Source: Mariprofundaceae bacterium (GTDB lineage: Bacteria > Pseudomonadota > Zetaproteobacteria > Mariprofundales > Mariprofundaceae). Taken from it: a DNA stretch of 55,721 bases. The stretch's first letter is position 1. Each line of letters begins with the position of its first letter. The notes beneath the pieces are model-generated. The model had not been told where the DNA came from. It ran no database searches and was given only the letters and a program-made list of their open reading frames with translations. The position numbers were made by a program, and so were the translations under genes. Location of the stretch: contig WFOK01000014.1 of the NCBI GenBank assembly GCA_015488115.1, positions 1 to 55,721 on the forward strand, written 5' to 3'. This document shows positions 46,640 through 55,064 of the stretch, piece after piece.

Positions 46640-47968
46640 ATGAAGGACTATACTTGCCCAAGAATGGGACTGCCTGCTGACTCTGAAGACCGATACGAGC
46701 TCAACGACGAGCTTCACCTCCACCCTTACGAGCCGCTTGAGACACCGACTCGGGTTCTCACCCTGGTCATGGTACGCTCTGATGAGGACCGGGCCGCGGA
46801 AGTTCTCCAGTTGAATGCCCTGAGTGAGGCCTTCGGCTGCAACATCGAAACCAGCGGCCTGACCTCACGACTGCATTGCGGCGCCTTTCTGCTCAAGGTG
46901 GAGAGCCATCAGGACTTCAGTCGCTACAAGTTCATCGCTCGCCCGGATCCGGAAACCATCGAGCGCCCATGTGCAGGCGACCCGCTTGCCAGCCCTCCGC
47001 TGAGTCTGCTGCCCGAGGGCTGGCTGGAGGCGCTGCCCGGTCACTTGCTCGTCGCACTCGACCTCGTCATCCTGCCCTATCCGGCAGACAGCAGTCATGC
47101 CTCCCTCATGCAGCGTTATGCCTGCTGTTTCGATGCGGACACCATCTGTGCATCACAGATTGGCCGAAGCAAGAGCCTGGTCATGACCGATTTCCGCATT
47201 GCTCCCAATCGCTTTTCGCGCATGCTGCTGTTCTCCCGCGCCGAAACTCCGGCGCAGATCGGCCGCCTTGCCTACAGGCTGATCGATATCGAGACCTATC
47301 GCATGCTGGCCATGAGGATCCTTTCACCGGCCCGCATGTTGCGCAAGCGGCTGCCAGCAGCCGACGCCCGACTCAAGGAACTGGCCAGCGCCATCTCCGA
47401 TGGCGGCAACCTGAACGATGAACAGCTCATGGAGGGGCTGACGGCGCTTGCGGCCGAGGTCGAGGCCATGGTTTCTGCGCATTACCGCCCGTTCACGCTT
47501 GCAAGCTCCCGTTTCGATCTTGTGCTACAGCGAATCGACGAGCTCTACGAACAGCCCATCGGCCCCCAATCCACGCTCGGCCGCTTCCTCCGACGGCGCC
47601 TGACCAAGGCGCGCTCCACTGGCGAAGCCGCCTTCGAATGGCTGGAGCAACTGGCCAATCGCATCGCTCAAGCCAGTCAGCTTCTGCGCACGCGCATCGA
47701 TGTGCACAACGAAAAACAGAACCGAAACATGCTGGCAGCGATGAATCGACGTTTCCAGCTCCAGCTCCGCCTGCAGCAGGCCGCGGAAATGATGACCGTG
47801 GCCATCTTCACCTACTATGGCACGAACGTGCTCGACTACATCTACCAAGAGGTGAGTCTGCAGCTTGGCACCGTTGCGGATTCCACCCAATTCAAGGCCA
47901 TGGCAGCCCCTGCACTTGCAGCTGCGGCCATCTGGTTCATCTACCGACTGCGCAAGAAGCGTGATTGA
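46640..47968 (+). CDS. DUF3422-family protein with C-terminal membrane helices
   Basis: A 442-residue protein matching the DUF3422 pattern: an N-terminal ELNDELHLHPYEPLETP segment, a mid-region typical of the family (SRMLLFSRAETPAQIGRLAYRLIDIETYRMLAM) and C-terminal hydrophobic segments (MMTVAIFTYYGTNVLDYIY and PALAAAAIWFIYRL). Such proteins are predicted membrane-bound and of unknown function. ATG 46640 or 46664 may be the start. Neither has a clear ribosome-binding site. It converges on cbbO with a 10-base gap. Confidence 0.85.
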   Translation: MKDYTCPRMGLPADSEDRYELNDELHLHPYEPLETPTRVLTLVMVRSDEDRAAEVLQLNALSEAFGCNIETSGLTSRLHCGAFLLKVESHQDFSRYKFIARPDPETIERPCAGDPLASPPLSLLPEGWLEALPGHLLVALDLVILPYPADSSHASLMQRYACCFDADTICASQIGRSKSLVMTDFRIAPNRFSRMLLFSRAETPAQIGRLAYRLIDIETYRMLAMRILSPARMLRKRLPAADARLKELASAISDGGNLNDEQLMEGLTALAAEVEAMVSAHYRPFTLASSRFDLVLQRIDELYEQPIGPQSTLGRFLRRRLTKARSTGEAAFEWLEQLANRIAQASQLLRTRIDVHNEKQNRNMLAAMNRRFQLQLRLQQAAEMMTVAIFTYYGTNVLDYIYQEVSLQLGTVADSTQFKAMAAPALAAAAIWFIYRLRKKRD

Positions 47969-47978
47969 ACCCGACTGA

Positions 47979-50228
47979 CTACTTGGTCAATCTCAGGAAC
48001 AGCTCGGGCAACTTCTCGGGCAAGCGCTCCACGTGATCAATCACCGTGTAATGGGAGCCGAAGATGTCGGACACGTATTCGTCCGCTTGCGGATCGAGGT
48101 TGATGCAGAACGTATAGATACCCTCAGCATCCAGCTCCTGGACCGCCTTGTGCGCATCGCGGATCAGATACTGCTCATCCTTCACATCCACGTCATGCGG
48201 TCGGCCGTCGGTCAACACGAGCAGCAGCTTCTTTTCCGCCTGCTGGCTGGCCAGCGCGCGCCCGGCATGCCGCATGGCCGCGCCCATGCGGGTCGAATAG
48301 GCCCCCTGCATCGCGGCAATCCGTGCCTTGACCGCATCGTTCCAGTCCTCGGACCATCCCTTGAGATGATAATAGCGAACCTCGTGGCGCGAGTTCGAAT
48401 GAAACCCGCCGATGGCCAGGGGGTCGCCCGTCTGCTGCACGGCCCAGCCGAGCAGACTGACGGCCTCACGGGACAGTTCGAGAATCGTCCGCTCTGCCCC
48501 GGCGGGCTTTTCATTCAAGGACACTGACAGATCGAGCAGCAATGAAACCGCAATCGACCGGCCATCGGTCCTGTGGCTCATATTGATGCGCATGTCCGGC
48601 TGCGAACCGGCGCGATAATCCACCAGGGAACGAATGGCCACGTCCAGATCCAGCTCGCTGCCTTCTTCCTGGAAACGAATACGCACCTTGTTCTGCGGCT
48701 TGAGCATGTCGATCAGCCTTTGCAGACGCTTCAGCAACGGCCCGTGTTTCGCAAGCAGCGCATCAATGCCTGATGCATCGCCGGATGGATGCAGATGCTC
48801 ATACAGGCAAACCCAGTCCGGGCGATAGTGGCCGGCCCTGGCATCCCACTCGTCGTAGTGGATGGGAGGAAGCGCAGGTTGCTCGTGCTCAAGCTCACTG
48901 CTGCTTGCAGCCTGCTCGTCTTCTTCATCCGGTTCGATGAAGATCCACATCAGCCGGTTGTCATCACGGAAAGGAACATCCGTATCATCCAGGAACAATG
49001 TCGTCGAAATGTCCGAGGGCTTGCGCGACTTCACATACCACTCGACGGCGAGCCTGGCGAAGGCCTGGGAGTCTCCCGCCTTGTCGAACAGCTCATGGAA
49101 ACGGGCAACAAACTCCAGCAGCACCGCATCCCGATAGCCATGATCTGGGTCCAGCACCGCCCGTGAAAACATCGCCAAACGATGATGGACATCACATGCA
49201 TCGGCGGGCGCCGCTTCCTCCTCGGGCCTGGGATGCAAGGCCAGATACAGCCCCCTCAGACCTGGCCACTCACGGCAGGCCAGCAGATCGACGCGGGCAT
49301 CCTCAAAGACCTCGATGGCAACACGCTGAAACGGGGAGTAATTGTCCGCGATCATCGGCCTGGTCCAGCGGCGATGCGCAGCCAGATGAGCCAACATGGC
49401 GCGGTAGATATCCATGCCCGCCACCCGCCCGGATGCGCACACCATGTCATCGAGCACATCCGGGAGATGCGCGGTGCCCTTGTCGAAAAAAGGCTTTCGG
49501 CTGCGGATCTCATCAAACCATCGCATGAATGGCGCCAGCCGCATGTCCTGGCGCCACATGGCGCGCAGATAGAGTCCGAGCGCCCGCTCCCGGTCAACAA
49601 GCAGGGTCCCATGGCGCTCCCGCGCCATGACCTGGTGCGCTTCGGGGGCCTGCAAGGCAAAATAGTTTGCCTGCCCCTCCGGGTCGTTCGCATAGCCGCG
49701 CAGACCAAATTCAACCCAGTTCGAAAGCCCGGCCAGCGAGAGATTCGCCAGCAGCGTAGGAACACTCTTCAGGAAGTCCTCAAAACAGGGGCTGGGATGG
49801 GTAGCCACGATGCCGTGCACCGAGGTCGTGCTCTCCTGCATCACGTGAAGAACCAGCTTCAGGTAGGCCTCGAACATTTCCATGCTTTCCAGCCGCCGGG
49901 CGGCGACGGCGGCCGTTTGCAGGAACGGCACCATCGCACGGCCGTTTGGCGTGCGCGAAATCGCATAGGCCGTCTTTTGCAGCAGATCGATGGCTTCCAC
50001 ACCAAGGATGGCCGCAACTTCCGGCGACTCCTCGAAAAAAACGAGCATCGGCTCGGCGCCTCGCCCGAGCGAGCCCAAGAACTTGCCCCCCTCCAGCCAG
50101 GCCCTAACCCCATCCTCGGGAAGCCGGGCTATGGCCGAGGCTGCGAGGTCGTCAAACACGGCCTGAACCTCGGGGAACGTCCTGCCAAGTTGTTTGCTTA
50201 GCTCAGCCGGCGTGATCCCTTCAGCCAC
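47979..50228 (-). CDS. cbbO: RuBisCO activase adaptor CbbO (von Willebrand factor A protein)
   Basis: CbbO binds the CbbQ ATPase ring and docks it on inhibited RuBisCO. The 749-residue protein has the all-helical CbbO N-terminal region and an acidic low-complexity link around residues 430-455. A C-terminal VWA domain carries an intact MIDAS DLSVS motif (about residue 566) and LTDGRPHDVD. The C-terminal INLDPQADEYVSDIFG...YTVID is typical. It lies 11 bases after cbbQ. With form II CbbM in the window this is the Q2/O2 type of system. Confidence 0.95.
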   Translation of the reverse strand: MAEGITPAELSKQLGRTFPEVQAVFDDLAASAIARLPEDGVRAWLEGGKFLGSLGRGAEPMLVFFEESPEVAAILGVEAIDLLQKTAYAISRTPNGRAMVPFLQTAAVAARRLESMEMFEAYLKLVLHVMQESTTSVHGIVATHPSPCFEDFLKSVPTLLANLSLAGLSNWVEFGLRGYANDPEGQANYFALQAPEAHQVMARERHGTLLVDRERALGLYLRAMWRQDMRLAPFMRWFDEIRSRKPFFDKGTAHLPDVLDDMVCASGRVAGMDIYRAMLAHLAAHRRWTRPMIADNYSPFQRVAIEVFEDARVDLLACREWPGLRGLYLALHPRPEEEAAPADACDVHHRLAMFSRAVLDPDHGYRDAVLLEFVARFHELFDKAGDSQAFARLAVEWYVKSRKPSDISTTLFLDDTDVPFRDDNRLMWIFIEPDEEDEQAASSSELEHEQPALPPIHYDEWDARAGHYRPDWVCLYEHLHPSGDASGIDALLAKHGPLLKRLQRLIDMLKPQNKVRIRFQEEGSELDLDVAIRSLVDYRAGSQPDMRINMSHRTDGRSIAVSLLLDLSVSLNEKPAGAERTILELSREAVSLLGWAVQQTGDPLAIGGFHSNSRHEVRYYHLKGWSEDWNDAVKARIAAMQGAYSTRMGAAMRHAGRALASQQAEKKLLLVLTDGRPHDVDVKDEQYLIRDAHKAVQELDAEGIYTFCINLDPQADEYVSDIFGSHYTVIDHVERLPEKLPELFLRLTK

Positions 50229-50239
50229 CGTGCTGCGCC

Positions 50240-51049
50240 TCAGGCCTCAAACGCGGCATCGATCGCATGATCCAGCGTATCACGGATATCGGCATCATCG
50301 GTGATCGGACGCACCAGGGCCATGCGGCAGGCTGCCCTGGGCGAAATGCCCTGACGAATCAGCGTGGCTGCATACACCAGCAGACGCGTGGAAATGCCCT
50401 CGTCCAGCCCATGCCCTTTCAGATTGCGGGCAGCGATACCGATCTTCACAAGCCTGGCGGCCACATCACGATCGACGCCCGTTTCGTTGGCCACGATCTC
50501 CGTTTCCACGTCCGGATCGGGATAGTCGAATTCAAAGGCCGCAAAGCGTTGCTTCGTGGACTGCTTCAGATCCTTCATCAGCGACTGGTAACCCGGGTTA
50601 TAGGAAATCACGAGTTGGAAGTCCGGATGCGCCTCGACAAGCTCACCCTTCTTGTCCAGTGGCAGGCTGCGACGATGGTCGGTGAGCGGATGGATCACGA
50701 CCGTCGTGTCCTGTCTTGCCTCGACAATCTCATCCAGATAGCAGATGGCGCCAATGCGCGCCGCCATGGTCAACGGCCCGTCCAACCAGCGCGTCCCCTC
50801 GGCATCCAGCAGGTAGCGACCGACAAGGTCGGAAGCCGTCATATCCTCATTGCAGGCCACGCTGATCAGGGGCTTGCCGAGCTTCCAGGCCATGTACTCG
50901 ATGAAGCGCGACTTGCCGCACCCCGTCGGCCCCTTGATCATCACCGGAAGCCTGGCTGCATAAGCGGCCTCATAGAGCTCCACTTCATCATGCTGCGGCT
51001 GATAAAAGGGCTTCTTCTTGACGAGGTATTGTTCGCGAATGTTGTCCAT
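50240..51049 (-). CDS. cbbQ: RuBisCO activase ATPase CbbQ (MoxR-type AAA+)
   Basis: A hexameric AAA+ ATPase that remodels inhibited RuBisCO with CbbO. Walker A is GPTGCGKS (residues 40-47), and Walker B is YLDEI in AICYLDEIVEARQDTTVVIHPL. The sensor and arginine-finger region SYNPGYQSLMKDLKQSTKQRF is typical of CbbQ/NorQ. The KKPFYQP start is also shared. The 269-residue length is normal. AAGGAG lies 7 bases before the ATG. The upstream 110 bases are AT-rich with a plausible TACAAT -10 box, so cbbQO probably has its own promoter. Confidence 0.95.
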   Translation of the reverse strand: MDNIREQYLVKKKPFYQPQHDEVELYEAAYAARLPVMIKGPTGCGKSRFIEYMAWKLGKPLISVACNEDMTASDLVGRYLLDAEGTRWLDGPLTMAARIGAICYLDEIVEARQDTTVVIHPLTDHRRSLPLDKKGELVEAHPDFQLVISYNPGYQSLMKDLKQSTKQRFAAFEFDYPDPDVETEIVANETGVDRDVAARLVKIGIAARNLKGHGLDEGISTRLLVYAATLIRQGISPRAACRMALVRPITDDADIRDTLDHAIDAAFEA

Positions 51050-51160
51050 GCGTGCTCCTTGCTGGAATCTCGTGGCCGCCAGTCTGCATGCCGACGAGCC
51101 GAGCCGAAAGTCAGCAGTCTTGATGTATTGTATAAGAATATCTGATGATAGCGAGCTTAA

Positions 51161-51727
51161 CTATATTTCCTTTAACACCATCTGGCCAATGATTGGATTG
51201 GCGAATGGAAAACGCGCCAATATTTGACGGGCCCGTCCCGAAAGACGCCGGGCGCCCCAACGGATGCGGCGCACTGCCTCGTTCTCGCCTTCACGAAGCA
51301 GATAGAACGGCAGATTGTGCGTGTAAAAGGACAAGGCATCCGCATCGCAAAGCAATGCAAGCTCGGCACTCTCACCCCCGGTCTCGTGATGAAGCACAAG
51401 ATGCGTCACTTCGCACACGACCGAAACGGGTGCGCCGGCCTCGCGCAGAAGCCTTGCCGCCACGCGTGCCGAGTTCGCCGCATGCGCGGCCTTGAAGTCA
51501 TCGAAATCCAAGAAATCCTCACGCCGAACGCGCTGATCATCCGGCAGCGCGCGATCCACATCGTGCGCAAGCGCGGCATAACGCACCGGCCAGTCCGCAT
51601 TCGGACTCAGACGCAGCAGCCAACGCTCGACATCGCGCGCATGCCCCGGATCCTCCGGCACCCGGGAGCAAGCCAGCATGCGCTCCAGCGCACGACGCGC
51701 ATGTACAAACCAGGACGGTGCATTCAT
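51161..51727 (-). CDS. HD-domain hydrolase in the inositol operon
   Basis: A 188-residue soluble protein with the HD metal-binding pattern: His29 (PGHARDVERW), His55-Asp56 (ALAHDVDRAL) and a late Asp128/Asp130 (LLCDADALSF), with HHETGG at 113-118. HD proteins hydrolyse phosphate esters. The ATG at 51727 overlaps the stop of the CDP-alcohol phosphotransferase gene (ATGA), so it is the fourth coupled gene of the operon. From context it may remove the phosphate from di-myo-inositol phosphate-phosphate or from phosphatidylinositol phosphate. That is inference. Nothing in the sequence names the substrate. Confidence 0.82.
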   Translation of the reverse strand: MNAPSWFVHARRALERMLACSRVPEDPGHARDVERWLLRLSPNADWPVRYAALAHDVDRALPDDQRVRREDFLDFDDFKAAHAANSARVAARLLREAGAPVSVVCEVTHLVLHHETGGESAELALLCDADALSFYTHNLPFYLLREGENEAVRRIRWGARRLSGRARQILARFPFANPIIGQMVLKEI

Positions 51728-52311
51728 GATCGGCCCACCCGCCATAGTCGGGCGCATACCACAAAGGTGGAAAACAGTGCCACCACACTCACGGCCATGT
51801 GCGGTAAACCCACCATGAGTCCGATACCGAGCACCAGGACCCGCTCCGGCCGTGTCATCCAATCGGCCGCCATCTCAAGTCCGAAACGTTCTCCCCAAGC
51901 CCGCAAATAGCTCGCCAGAAACGACAGCACCAGCGCCACGGACGAAATTTCCGCCCAAAGCCTGTCACCGTGTAGCGCGAAACCCATGCACAAGCCTGCC
52001 AGCAAGGCCCCCTCGCCCAGACGATCCATCACCGCATCCAGCACGGCTCCGAACCGGGACTCCCGGCCAAGCATGCGCGCCAACGGCCCGTCCAGCGCAT
52101 CAAGCGCCGAGCCGGCAAGAAACAGCGTGCCGGCTTCGACAAAGTCGCCCCGAACGGCCGGCCAGGCCGAGGATGCGGCCAGCAAGCCCCCTGTCGTGGT
52201 CAGTACATTCGGTGAAATACCTGCAGCCGCCAGCAGATGCACTAGGCCACTGCAAGCCCGTTCGGCTCGAAGGCGCAAGCGCAGCCGAAGCGGCGACCTG
52301 GTGTCCTTCAT
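51724..52311 (-). CDS. CDP-alcohol phosphotransferase, phosphatidylinositol-phosphate-synthase-like
   Basis: A 195-residue membrane enzyme with the complete catalytic motif D71xxDG75xxAR79x8G88xxxD92xxxD96 (in DALDGPLARMLGRESRFG and following). The family swaps CMP from a CDP-activated alcohol for another alcohol. The later segment YLRAWGERFGLEMAADWMTRPERVLVL resembles mycobacterial phosphatidylinositol-phosphate synthase more than phosphatidylglycerophosphate or phosphatidylserine synthases. It probably joins inositol phosphate to CDP-diacylglycerol. The start overlaps the upstream stop (ATGA at 52308-52311). The donor and acceptor are inferred, not shown. Confidence 0.82.
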   Translation of the reverse strand: MKDTRSPLRLRLRLRAERACSGLVHLLAAAGISPNVLTTTGGLLAASSAWPAVRGDFVEAGTLFLAGSALDALDGPLARMLGRESRFGAVLDAVMDRLGEGALLAGLCMGFALHGDRLWAEISSVALVLSFLASYLRAWGERFGLEMAADWMTRPERVLVLGIGLMVGLPHMAVSVVALFSTFVVCARLWRVGRS

Positions 52312-53639
52312 GTCGCACGTCCGCGCATGATCAGCGCAATGCGACGGGCGTTTTCGAAGTGCATGACGGCCGCCATGCCCCAAAGCAGGGGCAAAGCGGC
52401 ATCACACAGCGCCGCAACCATCATCGCGAACACCCGGACATCACGCCCGAGACGAAACCGTTGTGCCTTGCCCTGCCGCTGCATCCAGCCGTCGTATTTG
52501 TCAGCCGTGTAGCTGTTGATCAACGCACCGGAGAGTGCGGCCAAGCCGGCCAGCACCACGGACATCATGCCGTCTTGCCAGAACGCATGGGCCGTGAAGC
52601 CAGCAAGCAGCGCCGCATCAGCGTAGCGATCGAGCACGGCATCGAGCCAGCCACCAGTCTCGGATTCGTTCATCGTCAGCCGCGCGATCTCGCCATCGCA
52701 ACCGTCAAGAACGCTGGCCGCCTGTGCCAGCATCCCTCCCAGCGCCAGCGCCCACCAGCCGGGTGCCGCAAGCAGGCACGCCGCCAGAACCGACAGCGCA
52801 AAAGCGCCCCAGGTGACCTGCATCGGCGTCACGCCCTTCCTGATGAGCCGCAACGTGAGGCGCCGCGAGAGCGGCCTGTTCAACCAGCGAGCCACCGGCC
52901 CATCATGCCGCTTGCCGGAAACTTGCATCAACATCTCACGGGCTGCGCGACGCATTGCATTGACATCATCGATATCGGCCCAGAACGCATGGCGGGCATC
53001 AAGGGCATGCGCAAGCCCCCGTGAGGCCAGCCTGCGAACCGCATCCGTCACCGTGCCGTCAGCCTCGGCCAGTGCATCAAACAGTCCCTCCGTACAACAG
53101 AACGCACCCGTATCCCAGCCGTCGCAAGGTTCCAGCCCCTTGCCGATGTCGGCGATCAGGCCATCGTCGGCAAGCTTCACCCGCGTGACATCGACGGCAT
53201 CCACAAGCGGATTGTCCAGCCGGCGGTCAACGGCCAGCACCACACCGCCTGCAGGCGACTTGGCCCGGGCCAAGCGCTCAAGGAGGGCTGGATCAAACAC
53301 ATGATCACACATAACCATCAAAAAGCGACCATGCACATGCCCCTTGGCGGCCAGTGCTGAGGCGCCATTGCCGCGTTCCCAGTCAGAAGCCTCGACGATT
53401 TCAAGTTCAAGCCTTTCCTCCAGCCCGATGCGCCGGGCTGCTTCGGCCACACGCTCCCCCTCGAAGCCCACGACCACGACCACGCGCCGCATGCCCGCGC
53501 GAGCCAGCGTCCGGATCGTGCGGGCAAGCAAGGGCATGCCCAAAAAAGGAATCAGGGGCTTGGGCAGCCCCTGGTCCCGCATGCGCTCGCCGCGTCCGGC
53601 GGCAAGCACCAAGGCCTCACGCGCCCGCTGCGACGGCAT
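52308..53639 (-). CDS. Bifunctional inositol-1-phosphate cytidylyltransferase / di-myo-inositol-phosphate-phosphate synthase
   Basis: A fusion of 443 residues. The N-terminal ~230 residues are a sugar-nucleotidyltransferase fold (ALVLAAGRGERM, LPKPLIPFLGMPLL, MCDHVFDP) that would make CDP-inositol from CTP and L-myo-inositol-1-phosphate. The C-terminal membrane half has the CDP-alcohol phosphotransferase motif D312xxDG316xxAR320x8G329xxxD333xxxD337 and would join CDP-inositol to a second inositol phosphate. This domain order is that of the IPCT/DIPPS enzymes of hyperthermophiles such as Archaeoglobus and Aquifex. The ATG at 53639 has GAGGAG 10 bases upstream and overlaps the synthase gene by 23 bases. 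Confidence 0.87.
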   Translation of the reverse strand: MPSQRAREALVLAAGRGERMRDQGLPKPLIPFLGMPLLARTIRTLARAGMRRVVVVVGFEGERVAEAARRIGLEERLELEIVEASDWERGNGASALAAKGHVHGRFLMVMCDHVFDPALLERLARAKSPAGGVVLAVDRRLDNPLVDAVDVTRVKLADDGLIADIGKGLEPCDGWDTGAFCCTEGLFDALAEADGTVTDAVRRLASRGLAHALDARHAFWADIDDVNAMRRAAREMLMQVSGKRHDGPVARWLNRPLSRRLTLRLIRKGVTPMQVTWGAFALSVLAACLLAAPGWWALALGGMLAQAASVLDGCDGEIARLTMNESETGGWLDAVLDRYADAALLAGFTAHAFWQDGMMSVVLAGLAALSGALINSYTADKYDGWMQRQGKAQRFRLGRDVRVFAMMVAALCDAALPLLWGMAAVMHFENARRIALIMRGRAT

Positions 53640-54786
53640 CGCGCTCGAGCTCCTCATCATTTTCCGCACGGACAGCAGTCGGCCGCACTGGACGACCCTC
53701 GATGAAGGCCTCGGTCATCCGCCATGCTTCGTCATCCGGATGCTGCACGGGCGGATGCTTCATGAAGAAGGCGCTCGGCCCCTCGACGTAACCGGCTATT
53801 CCCCGGTCCATGGCCAACTTGCAACAGCGGATCGCATCCACGGATACGCCGGCCGAATTCGGGGAATCCTCGACGGAAAGCCTCATCTCCAGATGCATCG
53901 GCACGTCACCGAACAGACGGCCCTCCATGCGGATGAACGCGACCTTGTTGTCCTTCTGGAACGGGACATAGTCCGACGGGCCGACATGGATATCCTCCCA
54001 GGCCAGCCGGTCCGGCAACACGGCTTGCACGGCCTCGGTCTTGGACTCCTTCTTCGAGGCCAAGCGCGAGCGGTTGAGCATGTTCAAGAAATCCGTGTTG
54101 CCGCCGGTGTTGAGCTGGTAGGTCCGATCCACCGGCACACCGCGCTTCTTGAACAGATCGGCAAGCGTGCGATGCGTGATCGTCGCACCCACCTGTGCCT
54201 TGATGTCGTCACCGACGATGGGCAGTCCCGCCTCCTTGAAGCGAGCGGCCCAAGCAGGGTCAGAGGCGATAAACACCGGGATGCAGTTCACGAAGCCGCA
54301 TCCTGCCTTCAACGCAGCCTCGGCATACCAGCGTGCGGCCTCCTCGCTTCCCACGGGCAGATAGTTGACCACGATTTCTGCTCCTGAGGCCTTCAGCACC
54401 TCGACGACCTCCTCCTGGGTCGGCTCGGGCGCATCGGCCTTCACAAAGGTGAAGTCTTCAGGGTAGTCCTTCATGTGCTCGGAAAGCCCGTCCAGCACCT
54501 TGCCCATGCGCACGATAACGCCTGATTTGGGTAGATCCGGACAAAACACGGTTGTGCAATTGGGCTTTGCAAAAATGGCTTCATTGACATCCTTGCCCAC
54601 CTTGCGGGCATCAATGTCGAAGGCCGCAACAACCTCGAGATCGTGCGGGGCATAGCCGCCGATCTCCCAGTGCATCAGCCCCAGCGCCGCATCCCGCTTC
54701 TCGGGCCCGTAATAATGGATTCCCTGGACCAGGGAGCTGGCGCAGTTGCCCACACCAACAATGGCAAGCCGAACCTTCTTTCGCAT
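53617..54786 (-). CDS. ino1: Inositol-3-phosphate synthase (L-myo-inositol-1-phosphate synthase)
   Basis: Converts glucose-6-phosphate to 1D-myo-inositol-3-phosphate with NAD. The 389-residue length is the short archaeal/actinobacterial form. The NAD loop AIVGVGNCASSLVQG (residues 8-22), the NTGGNTDFLNMLNRSRL motif (226-242) and the catalytic lysine segment ASKKESKTEAVQAVLP are present. DYVPFQKDNKVAF also fits the family. The ATG at 54786 has AAGGAGG just upstream. It is the first gene of the inositol operon and lies downstream of cbbM behind a terminator. Confidence 0.95.
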   Translation of the reverse strand: MRKKVRLAIVGVGNCASSLVQGIHYYGPEKRDAALGLMHWEIGGYAPHDLEVVAAFDIDARKVGKDVNEAIFAKPNCTTVFCPDLPKSGVIVRMGKVLDGLSEHMKDYPEDFTFVKADAPEPTQEEVVEVLKASGAEIVVNYLPVGSEEAARWYAEAALKAGCGFVNCIPVFIASDPAWAARFKEAGLPIVGDDIKAQVGATITHRTLADLFKKRGVPVDRTYQLNTGGNTDFLNMLNRSRLASKKESKTEAVQAVLPDRLAWEDIHVGPSDYVPFQKDNKVAFIRMEGRLFGDVPMHLEMRLSVEDSPNSAGVSVDAIRCCKLAMDRGIAGYVEGPSAFFMKHPPVQHPDDEAWRMTEAFIEGRPVRPTAVRAENDEELERDAVAAGA

Positions 54787-54954
54787 GCATACCTCCTTGT
54801 TCCAAAGAATTCCCAAGGGCCATCACGCCATCCCGGCGCTGGCATGCAAAAGAACAGACGGGCCACGATGCCGGGCCACATCCCTTTCGGATTCGACCAT
54901 GCCATCGCAGCAAAAGGTTGGCGCGAACAGCCAACGGGTTTTCGGCTGATGCGC

Positions 54955-54983
54955 TTTATGGGGGTGACACATCCTGTTTTCAA
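54955..54983 (-). promoter_or_regulatory. Candidate sigma-70-type promoter of the inositol operon
   Basis: On the minus strand TTGAAA (-35, plus positions 54978-54983) and CATAAA (-10, 54955-54960) are 17 bases apart. They lie after the cbbM terminator. The leader would be about 160 bases and includes a GTTGGC-7-GCCAAC hairpin at 54917-54935. Hexamer matches are 5/6 and 4/6. Confidence 0.35.
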
Positions 54984-55010
54984 GCCCCTTGGGCTCACCG
55001 GCCAGCACAA

Positions 55011-55038
55011 AAAAGCCCCCGCGGTTGCGGGGGCTTTT
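55011..55038 (-). terminator. Rho-independent terminator of cbbM
   Basis: A perfect 12-bp stem (AAAAGCCCCCGC / GCGGGGGCTTTT) with a GGTT loop starts 27 bases after the cbbM stop. On the minus strand it runs into TTTTTT. It separates cbbM from the inositol operon. Confidence 0.92.
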
Positions 55039-55064
55039 CCTGTGCTCTGGATTAAGGCTGAGAA

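Noticed and set aside
54787-54960. A third copy of the dispersed repeat in the ino1 leader (TCGAATCCGAAAGGGATG similar to the repeat core)
   Set aside because: Similarity is limited to about 20 bases with several gaps, and the TAGCCCGG end is absent.
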